Positions 22,966 through 31,304 are shown, counted from the first letter of the stretch. The stretch: DNA of 51,405 nucleotides from Caulobacter sp. (GCA_030678995.1 JAUXTQ010000007.1:115368-166772); one strand, 5' to 3'. Numbers and translations: made by a program. The notes: generated by a model not told the origin, from the sequence alone.

Positions 22966-23621
22966 TGACCGACGAGCCCGAAACCTCGCAAACGCGCATG
23001 GCGCGTCTGATCCTCGCCCTCCGGTCCCAGGGGGTGACGGATCCGCGTGTGCTCGAGGCCATCGAGCGAACGCCGCGGGAGCTGTTCACCCCGGACCTGT
23101 TCAAGGAGCGGGCGTTCGAGGACTCGGCCCTGCCGATCGCCTGCGGCCAGACCATCAGCCAGCCATTCATCGTCGGGTTGATGACCCAGGCCCTGACCCT
23201 GGGGCCGCGCGACCGGGTGCTGGAGATCGGCACCGGCTCCGGCTACCAGACGGCGATCCTCTCGCGCCTGGCGCGGCTGGTCTACACGGTGGAGCGCTAC
23301 CGCACCCTGATGCGGGAGGCCGAGGAGCGGTTCAAGACGCTGGGCCTGACCAATGTCATCACCCGCTTCGGTGACGGCGGGGAGGGCTGGGCCGAGCAGG
23401 CGCCGTTCGACCGCATTCTGGTCACCGCCGCCGCGCCGGAAGAACCCAGAACGCTGCTGGCCCAGCTCAAGCCGAATGGGGTGCTGGTCGCCCCGATCGG
23501 CAAGGGCCCGGTGCAGAGCCTGCGGCGCTACGCCGGGGACGGGCAGGGGGGCTTCAAGGTCGAGCTGCTCGGCGACGTGCGGTTCGTGCCGCTGCTCGAC
23601 GGCGTCGCGCGCGAGCTTTGA
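22965..23621 (+). CDS. pcm: Protein-L-isoaspartate O-methyltransferase
   Basis: A 218-residue SAM-dependent repair enzyme for isoaspartyl residues. The substrate loop ACGQTISQPFIVGLMTQAL is near residue 59 and SAM motif I, VLEIGTGSGYQTAIL, near 85. ILVTAAAPEEP near 145 and LVAPIG near 170 follow. The start ATG overlaps the surE stop. The length matches the family. Confidence 0.95.
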   Translation: MTDEPETSQTRMARLILALRSQGVTDPRVLEAIERTPRELFTPDLFKERAFEDSALPIACGQTISQPFIVGLMTQALTLGPRDRVLEIGTGSGYQTAILSRLARLVYTVERYRTLMREAEERFKTLGLTNVITRFGDGGEGWAEQAPFDRILVTAAAPEEPRTLLAQLKPNGVLVAPIGKGPVQSLRRYAGDGQGGFKVELLGDVRFVPLLDGVAREL

Positions 23622-23655
23622 TCTGACGAATTCGTAATTGGCCTCAAGCGCGCGG

Positions 23656-23670
23656 TTAACGCAGGCTTAA
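23656..23670 (+). promoter_or_regulatory. CtrA-type binding site upstream of the LytM-domain gene
   Basis: TTAACGCAGGCTTAA is an exact TTAA-N7-TTAA, the full consensus of the cell-cycle regulator CtrA in Caulobacterales. It lies 43 bases upstream of the ATG at 23714. CtrA normally binds around -35 of activated promoters, so the start site would be close to the start codon. Confidence 0.65.
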
Positions 23671-23713
23671 GGCCGGTGGGACGACACAATCCGGGTACAG
23701 AAACGGACCGGCG

Positions 23714-25180
23714 ATGACGCATTTCCTCCCCCGCACCGCCCTACTCGCGCTGATCGCCGCCTCGGCGGCCGCCTGCGCCTCGACGCCGGCCTATCCAACC
23801 GTGGACGGTGTTCCCGCCGGCAGCGGCCCGCAGCTGGCCCGTCCGACCTACGACACCCGGCCACAGGTTCCGGTCGAGCAGGCCGACGAGATGGGCGATC
23901 CGGTTTCCGCCGACAGCCCGACCGAGCCGGTCGAGGCCGGCGTCCTGCCTCCGGCCCGGCCGTCGTCCGCGGTCGAGACCACGGAACTCCCGCCACCGCC
24001 GCCCCGCGACGCCCCGCCGCCCGCTCCTGAGCCTGAGCCCCGTCCCACGCCGCCGCCCGCGCGCGCCGTTGAGGCCGCCCCGCCGCCGCCGCCCGCGCCG
24101 GTGACCAGGGTCGTCACTCTGGCCCCCGGCAAGGTCATCGACATCGACGGCCGGCCGAAGACCTACACGGTCAAGGACGGCCAGGGGCTGGACGCCGTGG
24201 CCCGCGCCATGGGGTCGAGCCGCGTCGAACTGGCCCGGATCAATGGTCTGAAGGAGCCCTACCGGCTCAAGCCCGGCCAGGTGCTCAAAGGCCCCGCCAG
24301 CCGGGCCAAGGCCTATGTGGTGGCGCCCGGCGACACCCTGTTCGCCATCGCCCAGCGGTTCAAGGTCTCCGCCGCCGCTCTGGCCGACGAGAACGACATG
24401 GCGGTCGGCGCGCCGATCCGGCCAGGCCAGAAGCTGCGCCTGCCGTCCGGCCACAAGGACGGCGGCCCGATCAAGAAGACCATCACCGTGACGCCCGACG
24501 CGGCCCCGCCGCCGCCCGCGGTGGTCACACCGCCCAGGCCGCGCGTGGAAACCCCGCCGTCGCCGAAGCCGGCGCCCGAACCGGTCATGCCCGCGCCGAC
24601 GCCGGTCAAACCCGCGCCCACCCCGATCAAGCCGGCTCCGACTCCGGTGAAGCCGCCAGTCCCCCGGCCGGTCACGCCGCCCGTGGCCGTGTCGCCCAGG
24701 CCGATGCCGCCCGCGCCGACCGTGGTGCCGGACGCCCGTCCGCCCGCCCTGTCCGACGCCCAGATCACGGATCTGGGTCGGGGCCGCTTCCAGTGGCCGG
24801 TGGATGGCCAGATCCTGTCCGCCTACGGCCCCAAGGCCGGCGGCCAGCGCAATGACGGCATCAACATCGGCGCGCCGGCGGGGACCCCGGTCCGCGCGGC
24901 GGCGGCCGGCAAGGTGGTCTATTCCGGCGGCGACGTGCCCGGCTTCGGCGTCACCGTGCTGATCCAGCACGAGGACGGCTGGGTGACGGTCTATGGCCAT
25001 CTGGCCCGGGCCGATGTGCGGATGCAGCAGCAGGTGACGGCGGGCCAGCAGATCGGCCAGGTCGGCTCCAGCGGCGGCGTCAGCCAGCCCCAGCTGCACT
25101 TCGAGATCCGCTATTCACCGTCGCCCAGGTTCAAGGCCAAGGCGATCGACCCGGGCCTGGTCCTGCCGAGGAACCGGTAG
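23714..25180 (+). CDS. LysM/LytM (M23) cell-wall factor, NlpD-like, probably non-catalytic
   Basis: A 488-residue envelope protein. The N-terminus MTHFLPRTALLALIAASAAAC looks like a lipoprotein or exported signal, followed by a Pro-rich linker. Two LysM repeats follow (KTYTVKDGQGLDAVARAMG near 150, KAYVVAPGDTLFAIAQRF near 199), then a second Pro-rich linker with KPAPTP repeats (about 295-315) and a C-terminal M23 domain from about 358. Active M23 enzymes need HxxxD, HxH and related zinc ligands. Here the first motif reads NDGINIG, so His and Asp are replaced, while YGHLA and LHFEI are kept. This points to an amidase activator such as NlpD/EnvC rather than an endopeptidase. A CtrA-type box precedes it. 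Confidence 0.88.
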   Translation: MTHFLPRTALLALIAASAAACASTPAYPTVDGVPAGSGPQLARPTYDTRPQVPVEQADEMGDPVSADSPTEPVEAGVLPPARPSSAVETTELPPPPPRDAPPPAPEPEPRPTPPPARAVEAAPPPPPAPVTRVVTLAPGKVIDIDGRPKTYTVKDGQGLDAVARAMGSSRVELARINGLKEPYRLKPGQVLKGPASRAKAYVVAPGDTLFAIAQRFKVSAAALADENDMAVGAPIRPGQKLRLPSGHKDGGPIKKTITVTPDAAPPPPAVVTPPRPRVETPPSPKPAPEPVMPAPTPVKPAPTPIKPAPTPVKPPVPRPVTPPVAVSPRPMPPAPTVVPDARPPALSDAQITDLGRGRFQWPVDGQILSAYGPKAGGQRNDGINIGAPAGTPVRAAAAGKVVYSGGDVPGFGVTVLIQHEDGWVTVYGHLARADVRMQQQVTAGQQIGQVGSSGGVSQPQLHFEIRYSPSPRFKAKAIDPGLVLPRNR

Positions 25181-25190
25181 GTCGCGTCTC

Positions 25191-25326
25191 CCTCCCCTTT
25201 ATGGGGAGGGTGGTCCCGAAGGGACCGGGTGGGGAAGTCGGATGCCGTGCTGGACGGATCAGGGTGGCGTCCAACTCCCCCACCCGTCCGGGCTTCGCCC
25301 GTCCACCCTCCCCATGAAGGGGAGGG
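25191..25326. repeat. Palindromic element between convergent genes
   Basis: CCTCCCCTTTATGGGGAGGG (25191-25210) is a hairpin, followed by TGGTCCCGAAGGGACCGGGT. On the right, CCCACCCGTCCGGGCTTCGC is followed by CCACCCTCCCCATGAAGGGG. Outer blocks are complementary. It starts about ten bases after the stop at 25180 and ends about eight before the stop at 25335, so a bidirectional terminator role is plausible. Confidence 0.75.
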
Positions 25327-25334
25327 ATGAATTG

Positions 25335-25568
25335 TCAGTCCTTGCCCCAACGCCAGCGCCAGCCGCCCTTTGTCTTGGCGCCGGTGATGACGATCAGGGC
25401 GATGATCGCGAGCACGGCGACGATGCCGAACTGGCCCCGGTCGTGGATGACCTGCGGTCCGCCGAACATCACGGCCAGGAAGGCGGCCACAACCGCCCAG
25501 CCTTCCCAGCTGCAGGGCAGGCCGACGCCGAAGCCGAATCGTTTGGGATTGAACCAGGGCTTGCCCAT
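25335..25568 (-). CDS. Small two-helix membrane protein
   Basis: A 77-residue protein starting MGKPWFNPKRFGFGVGLPCS, then two hydrophobic helices (WAVVAAFLAVMFGGPQVI and FGIVAVLAIIALIVITGA) and a basic Trp-rich end (KGGWRWRWGKD). The K-P-W-F-x-x-K-R-x-G-x-G opening recurs in many uncharacterised small alpha- and gammaproteobacterial membrane proteins. The start at 25568 has GGAGA upstream. It lies 17 bases after the DUF815 ATPase gene and may be cotranscribed with it. Confidence 0.75.
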   Translation of the reverse strand: MGKPWFNPKRFGFGVGLPCSWEGWAVVAAFLAVMFGGPQVIHDRGQFGIVAVLAIIALIVITGAKTKGGWRWRWGKD

Positions 25569-25585
25569 GCGGGGTCTCCTCGCCG

Positions 25586-26425
25586 TCACGCCGGCAGGTT
25601 TACACCCAGCTCACCGGCCAGGTCGCGTGTAAACTGCCAGGCCACACGGCCAGAGCGCGATCCCCGCAGCTGCGCCCAGCGCAGGGCCCGGCCGTCGAGG
25701 TCCGCCGTCTTCAGCCCGAACCGGGCGGCATAGGCCCGCACCGCCGCCAGATAGCCGGCCTGATCCATCGGCGGAAAGCCGATCCACAGGCCGAAGCGGT
25801 CGGACACGCTGACCTCCTCTTCGGCGTCCTCGGCCGCCGCGATCAGGCCCCGGCTTTCCGCGTGGTCGCGGGGCATCAGGTGGCGGCGGTTGGAGGTGGC
25901 CACGAACAGCACGTTCTCCGGCGGGCCGGCCACGCCGCCCTCCAGGGCCGATTTGAGCGCTTTCGCCGCCGCCGCGCCGTCCTCGAACGACAGGTCGTCG
26001 CACAGCACCACGAACCGCTCGGGCCGCCCGCGCAGGGCGTCGAACAGCGGCGGCAGGGCGGCCACCTCGTCGCGGTCGACTTCAACCATGACCAGGCCAG
26101 GGTGAGCCTCGGCCACCGTCATGAAGGCCGCCTTGGCCAGCGAGCTCTTGCCCGTCCCCCGCACGCCCCACAGCAGGGCGTGGTTGGCCGGCAGGCCGCG
26201 GGCGAAGCGGGTCAGGTTCTCGACGACTCTTGCCTTCTGGCCGTCGACCCCGACCAGCAGGTCGAGGGGAAGGGGATAGTCCGGCGCCGGCAGGAAGGCG
26301 TCCGCCGCGGGCTCGTGGCGGAACAGCCGGGCGGCGGTAAAATCGGGCTCGGGCCGGGCCGGCGGGGCCAGCCGCTCCAGCGCTTCGGCAATGCGGGCCA
26401 TCAGGGCCTGTGTCTTCTCGTCCAT
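25586..26425 (-). CDS. DUF815 family AAA-type ATP-binding protein
   Basis: A 279-residue P-loop ATPase. LLVGVDGQKARVVENLTRFARG precedes the Walker A, GVRGTGKSSLAKA near residue 88. FVVLCDDLSFE near 138 is the Walker B, and FVATSNRRHLMPRD near 175 is a sensor-like segment. RSGRVAWQFTRDLAG is near the C-terminus. The family is widespread with no defined role. In related alphaproteobacteria it keeps this place between the LytM gene and yajC. Confidence 0.88.
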   Translation of the reverse strand: MDEKTQALMARIAEALERLAPPARPEPDFTAARLFRHEPAADAFLPAPDYPLPLDLLVGVDGQKARVVENLTRFARGLPANHALLWGVRGTGKSSLAKAAFMTVAEAHPGLVMVEVDRDEVAALPPLFDALRGRPERFVVLCDDLSFEDGAAAAKALKSALEGGVAGPPENVLFVATSNRRHLMPRDHAESRGLIAAAEDAEEEVSVSDRFGLWIGFPPMDQAGYLAAVRAYAARFGLKTADLDGRALRWAQLRGSRSGRVAWQFTRDLAGELGVNLPA

Positions 26426-26542
26426 ACCTCGCCCTTACCGGGCGCGCCGCTCATTGCAAAGCGAAGGGTCAGCCCTTAGTTTCCGCCGACCTTTGGCGCG
26501 CCCTGGCGGCGGCGCCTGTTCCAATGCCTCTCCGGAGACGAA

Positions 26543-26848
26543 ATGACTGATCCCAATAGCCTGATCCAGCTGATCGGCTTGCCGCTGATGATCGGCGGCC
26601 TCTTCTACATCATGATCTGGCGTCCGCAGCAGAAGCGGATGAAGGACCACGCCGCCATGCTCGCCGCCGTCAAGCGCGGCGACAACGTGGTGCTCAACAG
26701 CGGCATGATCGGCAAGGTCGTCCGAGTCGAGGACAAGGAAGTCGGCCTTGAGATCGCCCAGGGCGTCACCGTCAAGGTGGTCAAATCGATGATCGCCGAG
26801 GTTCGCGGCAAGGGCGATCCGGTGATCGCCAACGACGCCAAGTCCTGA
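26543..26848 (+). CDS. yajC: Preprotein translocase accessory subunit YajC
   Basis: A 101-residue protein with one helix (LIQLIGLPLMIGGLFYIMIW) and the characteristic WRPQQKRMKDHAAMLAAVKRGD cytoplasmic region, followed by a small beta domain (NVVLNSGMIGKVVRVEDKEV). It associates with SecDF-YidC at the Sec translocon. ATG at 26543 is preceded by CTCCGGAGACGA. secD starts 25 bases downstream, forming the usual operon. Confidence 0.95.
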   Translation: MTDPNSLIQLIGLPLMIGGLFYIMIWRPQQKRMKDHAAMLAAVKRGDNVVLNSGMIGKVVRVEDKEVGLEIAQGVTVKVVKSMIAEVRGKGDPVIANDAKS

Positions 26849-26873
26849 TCAAAGCGGCAGGGCCTTAACCGTT

Positions 26874-28472
26874 ATGATGACGCTCTCGCGCTGGAAGTTC
26901 ATCACCGTTGCGGCGGCGATCATCTTCGGCTTGCTCTTCGCCCTTCCCAACGTGCTGCCCGCCAGCGTGCGGGCCTCGATGCCGGGGTTCCTGCCCAACA
27001 AGACCCTCAACCTGGGTCTCGACCTGCAGGGCGGCTCCTATCTGCTGCTCGAGGTCGATATCAATGCGCTGCGCAAGGAGAAGGTCACCAACCTGATCGA
27101 GGAGGTCCGCAAGACCTTCCGTGAGGAGCGGATCCGCGGCGAACTGAGCGCGATCACCAACGGTGTCAGGATCACGATCACTGATCCCGCGCAGACCGAT
27201 CAGGCCTTCTCGCTGCTGTCGCGCCAGCTGCCCCAGCCCCTGCGCAACAGCATGGGCACCGATCTGGCGGTCACCCGGGTCAATGCCACGACGCTGCAGG
27301 CGGCCTATTCCGAACAGGGTTTGCGCGAGCAGGCGTCGTCGGCGGTCGAACAGTCGATCACCATCATCCGCAAGCGCCTCGACCCCGACGGTAACAAGGA
27401 AATCCCGGTCACCCGCCAGGGCGAGGACCGCATCGTCGTCCAGGCCCCTGGCGAGAGCGATCCGGAAAAGCTCAAGGCCCTGATCGGCCGCACGGCCAAG
27501 ATGACCTTTCAGATGGTCGATGAGAACGTCGATCTGAACCAGGCCCAGGCCGGCCGCTTGCCGCCCGGCGCGGAAATCCTGCCCAGCGACGACGGCTTCC
27601 AGCCCGCCTATGTCGTGTCCAAGCGCGCCGAAGTGACCGGCGAGATGCTGACCAGCGCCCGCTCCGAGAACGACCAGCAGACCGGCGAGGACGTGGTCGC
27701 CTTCCGCTTCAACAGCCAGGGGGCCCGCCGCTTCGGCGCGGTCACCTCGCGCAGCATCGGCAAGCGGTTCGCCATCGTCCTTGACGGCCGGATCATCTCC
27801 GCGCCGGTGATCAACTCGGCCATTACCGGCGGCAGCGGCCAGATCACCGGCAGTTTCAACGCCGAGTCGGCGCACGAGCTGGCCGTCCAGTTGAACGCCG
27901 GCGCGCTGCCTGCCCCCCTGAACGTCGAGGAACAGCGCACGGTCGGCGCCGAACTGGGCGCCGACGCCGTCGAGGCCGGCAAGATCTCCACCGCGGTCGG
28001 CTTCATCGCCATCCTGGTGTTCATGCTGCTGTCCTACGGCCTGCTGTTCGGCGGCATCTCGGTGATCGCCCTGCTGGTCAACGGCCTGTTGATCATCGCG
28101 GCGATGAGCGCGGCCCAGGCCGCCCTGACCCTGCCCGGCATCGCCGGCCTGATCCTGACCCTGGCCGTGGCGGTCGACGCCAATGTGCTGATCTATGAAC
28201 GGATGCGGGACGAGGTGCGGGCCGGTCGGCCCCTTGTCAGCGCCATGGACGCGGGCTTCTCCCGCGCCATGGAGACGATTATCGACGCCAACCTGACGAC
28301 CCTGCTCGCGGCGGCCGTGATGTTCGCTTTCGGCGCGGGCCCCGTCCGGGGCTTCGCCTGGACCCTGTCGATCGGCGTGTTCACCTCGGTGTTCACGGCG
28401 GTCGTGGTGACCCAGCTCCTGCTCGCCCTGTGGTTCCGCATCAAGCGTCCCAAGACGCTGCCGATCGCTTGA
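26874..28472 (+). CDS. secD: Protein translocase subunit SecD
   Basis: A 532-residue inner-membrane protein that uses the proton gradient to complete Sec-dependent export. The N-terminal helix is followed by LNLGLDLQGGSYLLLEVD near residue 45 (the GLDLxGG signature) and the large periplasmic P1 region. The C-terminal six-helix bundle runs from about 365 and contains LAVAVDANVLIYERMRDE near 433. Two in-frame ATGs are adjacent (26874 and 26877); either may be used. secF follows after 11 bases. Confidence 0.97.
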   Translation: MMTLSRWKFITVAAAIIFGLLFALPNVLPASVRASMPGFLPNKTLNLGLDLQGGSYLLLEVDINALRKEKVTNLIEEVRKTFREERIRGELSAITNGVRITITDPAQTDQAFSLLSRQLPQPLRNSMGTDLAVTRVNATTLQAAYSEQGLREQASSAVEQSITIIRKRLDPDGNKEIPVTRQGEDRIVVQAPGESDPEKLKALIGRTAKMTFQMVDENVDLNQAQAGRLPPGAEILPSDDGFQPAYVVSKRAEVTGEMLTSARSENDQQTGEDVVAFRFNSQGARRFGAVTSRSIGKRFAIVLDGRIISAPVINSAITGGSGQITGSFNAESAHELAVQLNAGALPAPLNVEEQRTVGAELGADAVEAGKISTAVGFIAILVFMLLSYGLLFGGISVIALLVNGLLIIAAMSAAQAALTLPGIAGLILTLAVAVDANVLIYERMRDEVRAGRPLVSAMDAGFSRAMETIIDANLTTLLAAAVMFAFGAGPVRGFAWTLSIGVFTSVFTAVVVTQLLLALWFRIKRPKTLPIA

Positions 28473-28483
28473 GGATCGTCTGA

Positions 28484-29455
28484 ATGTCCTTCTGGCCTCT
28501 GATCAAGATCCTGCCGGTCAAGACGAACTTCCGGTTCGTCGACTTCGCCATCTATGCCGGAATCGCGTCGATCATCGCGGCGGTGGCGTCCCTCGGCTTC
28601 ACCCTGATTCCATTCAAGGGGCCCTGCGGCGGCCTGAACTGCGGCATCGACTTCCGCGGCGGCACGGTCCTGGAATTCACCACCGCGCCCAAGCCCGTCG
28701 ATCTGGCGGCGGTCAACCGCGCCATGGAGGGCAAGGATCTGGGCGACGTCCAGGTGCAGACCTTCGATGGCGAAACCAACGCCATGGTGCGGTTCGAGAA
28801 CCCGCCGGCCGCCAGCGCCGACGCCGTCAAATCCGAGGTCCGGCGGGCCATCGCCAGCGAGCTGGGCGCGGTGAGGTTCACCAATGACTCGACGGTCGGG
28901 GCCAAGGTGTCCGGCGAGCTGTTCCAGAAGGGCATCACCGCCCTGCTGGTCGCGATCGGCATGATGCTGATCTACATCTGGTTCCGCTTCGAGCTGCAGT
29001 TCGGTCTGGGCGCGGTCGTGGCCCTGTTCCACGACGTGATCCTGACCTTCGGCCTGATCGCCATCACCAAGATGGAGTTCAGCCTGACCACTGTCGCGGC
29101 AATCCTGACCATCATCGGCTACTCGATGAACGACACCGTGGTGGTCTTCGACCGCCTGCGGGAGAACCTGCGCAAGTACAAGAAGATGCCCCTGCGCGAG
29201 GTGATCGACCTGTCGATCAACGAGACCTTGTCGCGGACCATCATCACCGGCCTGACCGCGCTGCTGGCGCTCGCCGGACTGGCCATCTTCGGCGGTCCCG
29301 CCCTGTTCGGCTTCTCGGTGATCATGATGTTCGGCATCGTGCTGGGCACCTATTCGTCGATCTACGTCGCCGCGCCGGTGATCCTGCTCTGGGGGGTCAA
29401 GCGCGGCGAGGAAGAGGTCACGCCGATCAAGTTCGGCGCGGCTTCCCGCCCCTAG
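28484..29455 (+). CDS. secF: Protein translocase subunit SecF
   Basis: A 323-residue partner of SecD. The N-terminal helix is followed by GIDFRGGTVLEF near residue 50, and a six-helix region from about 148 contains ILTIIGYSMNDTVVVFDRLR, the conserved D/R proton-path segment. The C-terminus shows GTYSSIYVAAPVILLWG. Length and motif order match the family. The next gene starts 7 bases after the stop. Confidence 0.97.
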   Translation: MSFWPLIKILPVKTNFRFVDFAIYAGIASIIAAVASLGFTLIPFKGPCGGLNCGIDFRGGTVLEFTTAPKPVDLAAVNRAMEGKDLGDVQVQTFDGETNAMVRFENPPAASADAVKSEVRRAIASELGAVRFTNDSTVGAKVSGELFQKGITALLVAIGMMLIYIWFRFELQFGLGAVVALFHDVILTFGLIAITKMEFSLTTVAAILTIIGYSMNDTVVVFDRLRENLRKYKKMPLREVIDLSINETLSRTIITGLTALLALAGLAIFGGPALFGFSVIMMFGIVLGTYSSIYVAAPVILLWGVKRGEEEVTPIKFGAASRP

Positions 29456-29462
29456 GACCTGC

Positions 29463-29816
29463 GTGCGCCAGCCGCCCTCCATCGACGCCTGGGGCGGTGG
29501 CGGCTTCCGCGTGTCCGGCGACTGGCGGCCGGGCTCGCTGCTGATCCTGGAGGATGTCGCCCGGGCCTGGAGCGGAGCCGCCCTGGGGTCTCTGGCGCCG
29601 GCCGATTTCGCGCAGGTTCTGGCGGCCCGCGGCGCGGTCGAGTTCGTGCTGCTGGGAACCGGCCTGACTCAGGGCCTGCCGCCCCGCGCGGTGCGCGACA
29701 GCCTGAAGGCCGTCGGCATCGGACTGGAGTTCATGTCCACCGAGGCGGCGGCGCGGACCTACAATGTTGTCGCGTCCGAAGGCCGCCGGGTGGCTGCCGC
29801 GCTCATCGCGGTGTGA
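29463..29816 (+). CDS. Mth938-like domain protein (DUF498)
   Basis: A 117-residue single-domain protein. It starts at GTG and contains VEFVLLGTGLTQGLPPRAVR around residue 60 and MSTEAAARTYNVVASEGRRV near 91, both typical of the Mth938/NDUFAF3 family. The eukaryotic homologue NDUFAF3 assists complex I assembly; the bacterial role is not established. The position directly after secF is conserved in alphaproteobacteria, and the 7-base gap suggests cotranscription. Confidence 0.87.
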   Translation: MRQPPSIDAWGGGGFRVSGDWRPGSLLILEDVARAWSGAALGSLAPADFAQVLAARGAVEFVLLGTGLTQGLPPRAVRDSLKAVGIGLEFMSTEAAARTYNVVASEGRRVAAALIAV

Positions 29817-29892
29817 TCGCCGGGCTGTTTACCGAGTAAGGCGAAACGGCCTATAGCTGAGCACAACGGTAGGACTCTCCAGGGGCAATTCG

Positions 29893-30501
29893 ATGATCGC
29901 CGGACTTCTCTCAAACTTCCGCAACACCATCATTCTCAGCGTCGTTCTCGCGCTGGTGATGATCTTCGTCTACTTCCAGCACCATGGCGCGCTGGACGTG
30001 ACCTTCTGGCAGGCCCTGCTGCGCTGGGCCCACACCTTCAGCGGCATCCTGTGGATCGGACTGCTGTACTACTTCAATTTCGTGCAGATCCGGGTCATGC
30101 CGGACATCCCGGCGGAGCTGAAGCCCGCCGTCTCCAAACACATCGCGCCCGAGGCGTTGTTCTGGTTCCGCTGGGCCGCCCTGGCGACCTGGGTGCTCGG
30201 CGTGATTCTCGCCTGGAACCGCGGCTTCCTGGTCGAGGCCTTCACCCTTGGCGCCACCGAGAACTTCGCGGTCCCGAGCCACATCATGATCGGCATCGGC
30301 ATGTGGCTGGCCACGATCATGTTCATCAACGTCTGGGGCGTGATCTGGCCGAACCAGAAGATCGCCCTGGGCATGAAAGAAGCTGACGCCGACGCCAAGG
30401 CAAAGGCCGCCAAGACGGCGATGCAATTCTCACGCATCAACACGCTGCTGAGCCTGCCGATGCTGACGGCCATGACCATGAACCAGACGCTGTTCGGCTA
30501 G
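29893..30501 (+). CDS. PuuD-like integral membrane protein (urate-oxidase N-terminal domain family)
   Basis: A 202-residue protein with five or so transmembrane helices. RWAHTFSGILWIGLLYYFNF near residue 45 and PSHIMIGIGMWLATIMFINV near 133 are the signature segments with conserved His, possibly haem ligands. Full-length PuuD urate hydroxylases carry an additional C-terminal cytochrome c domain of more than 100 residues. It is absent here and no CxxCH occurs, so urate oxidation is doubtful. A strong intrinsic terminator follows. Confidence 0.82.
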   Translation: MIAGLLSNFRNTIILSVVLALVMIFVYFQHHGALDVTFWQALLRWAHTFSGILWIGLLYYFNFVQIRVMPDIPAELKPAVSKHIAPEALFWFRWAALATWVLGVILAWNRGFLVEAFTLGATENFAVPSHIMIGIGMWLATIMFINVWGVIWPNQKIALGMKEADADAKAKAAKTAMQFSRINTLLSLPMLTAMTMNQTLFG

Positions 30502-30528
30502 TCCGCCGACATCAGGAAAATAGGGGGA

Positions 30529-30562
30529 GGGGTCTGCCCAACGGCAGGCCCCTCTTCGTTTG
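30529..30562 (+). terminator. Intrinsic terminator after the PuuD-like gene
   Basis: GGGGTCTGCC and GGCAGGCCCC form a ten-base-pair stem with one G-U pair and a four-base CAAC loop, followed by TCTTCGTTT. It is the clearest rho-independent terminator in the window. Confidence 0.85.
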
Positions 30563-30568
30563 AAGGCC

Positions 30569-31270
30569 ATGGATGAAGATCTCGACGCCCTCGTTCGCCG
30601 GGTCGATCCTGACCGCTGGCTGTCCAGCCGCTTCGTCGCGGACCCGGCGGCGCGGGCGGACCTGGTCACGCTCTACGCCCTCGACCATGAGCTCGCCCGC
30701 ATTCCATCCGTGGTGACCAACCCGCTGATGGGCGAGATCCGCCTGGCCTGGTGGCGCGAGGGGCTGGAGGAGATTGCGGGGGGGCGGCCGCCCCGCCCCC
30801 ATGCGGTGCTCCAGGCGGTGGCGAACAGCGCCTTGCCGCCGACCGCCCTGGCCGCCCTGGCCGAGGCGCGGCTGGGCGACCTGGACGGCGCGAAGGCGGG
30901 AGAGGCGGCCCTCGCCCACGCCGACGCCACCGAGGGCCTGCTGATGGCCCTGGCGGCCCGGCGGCTGTCTTCGAACGCCACGGCCGATCACGTCAAACAG
31001 GCCGCTCGGGCGGTGGCTTTGGCGAAGACGGATGGCCCGGCCGCCCTGACGGCGCTCAGGGCCGCCCGGGCTGAACTGGCCGGCCTGCCGATCGCGGCCT
31101 TCCCGGCGGTGGCCCACGCGACTCTGGCGGGTCGCTATGCACACAACAAAAATCCGGGCGATTTCGAAAAGCGTGGCCGGATCCTGCTGGCGGTGCTGAC
31201 CGGGCGGATCAGCCAGGGGACATGTACCGCCTTCGGTACGTGTCCCCCAATCGAGCAGCCGCGGGTTTAG
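30569..31270 (+). CDS. Phytoene/squalene synthase family-like protein (NDUFAF6-type)
   Basis: A 233-residue protein. LVTLYALDHELARIP near residue 34, PLMGEIRLAWWREGLEEI near 53 and RPHAVLQAV near 80 resemble the first half of squalene/phytoene synthases and of the complex I assembly factor NDUFAF6. The DxxxD prenyl-diphosphate motifs expected of an active synthase are not evident. ATG at 30569 (MDEDLDALVRR) is chosen over a TTG nine bases upstream. The last residues, QGTCTAFGTCPPIEQPRV, are encoded by a GGGACA...TGTCCC palindrome, so the natural C-terminus was probably changed by the repeat. Confidence 0.82.
   Translation: MDEDLDALVRRVDPDRWLSSRFVADPAARADLVTLYALDHELARIPSVVTNPLMGEIRLAWWREGLEEIAGGRPPRPHAVLQAVANSALPPTALAALAEARLGDLDGAKAGEAALAHADATEGLLMALAARRLSSNATADHVKQAARAVALAKTDGPAALTALRAARAELAGLPIAAFPAVAHATLAGRYAHNKNPGDFEKRGRILLAVLTGRISQGTCTAFGTCPPIEQPRV
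31216..31247. repeat. GGGGACA...TGTCCCC hairpin inside the 3' end of a coding region
   Basis: GGGGACATGTACC and GGTACGTGTCCCC are complementary over 13 bases with one G-U pair and a six-base loop. It lies in frame within the last 20 codons of the preceding gene. A related hairpin follows at 31270. Confidence 0.9.
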
Positions 31271-31298
31271 GGGACACGCACCTTCGGTACATGTCCCC
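31270..31298. repeat. Second GGGGACA...TGTCCCC hairpin
   Basis: GGGGACACGCACC and GGTACATGTCCCC with a TTC loop. It starts on the last base of the stop codon at 31268-31270 and ends seven bases before the stop of the convergent S9 peptidase gene. Confidence 0.88.
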
Positions 31299-31304
31299 GA
31301 GTCG

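Noticed and set aside
29893..30501. Functional urate hydroxylase
   Set aside because: The cytochrome c domain is absent and no purine catabolic context is present, so only the membrane-domain family name is used.
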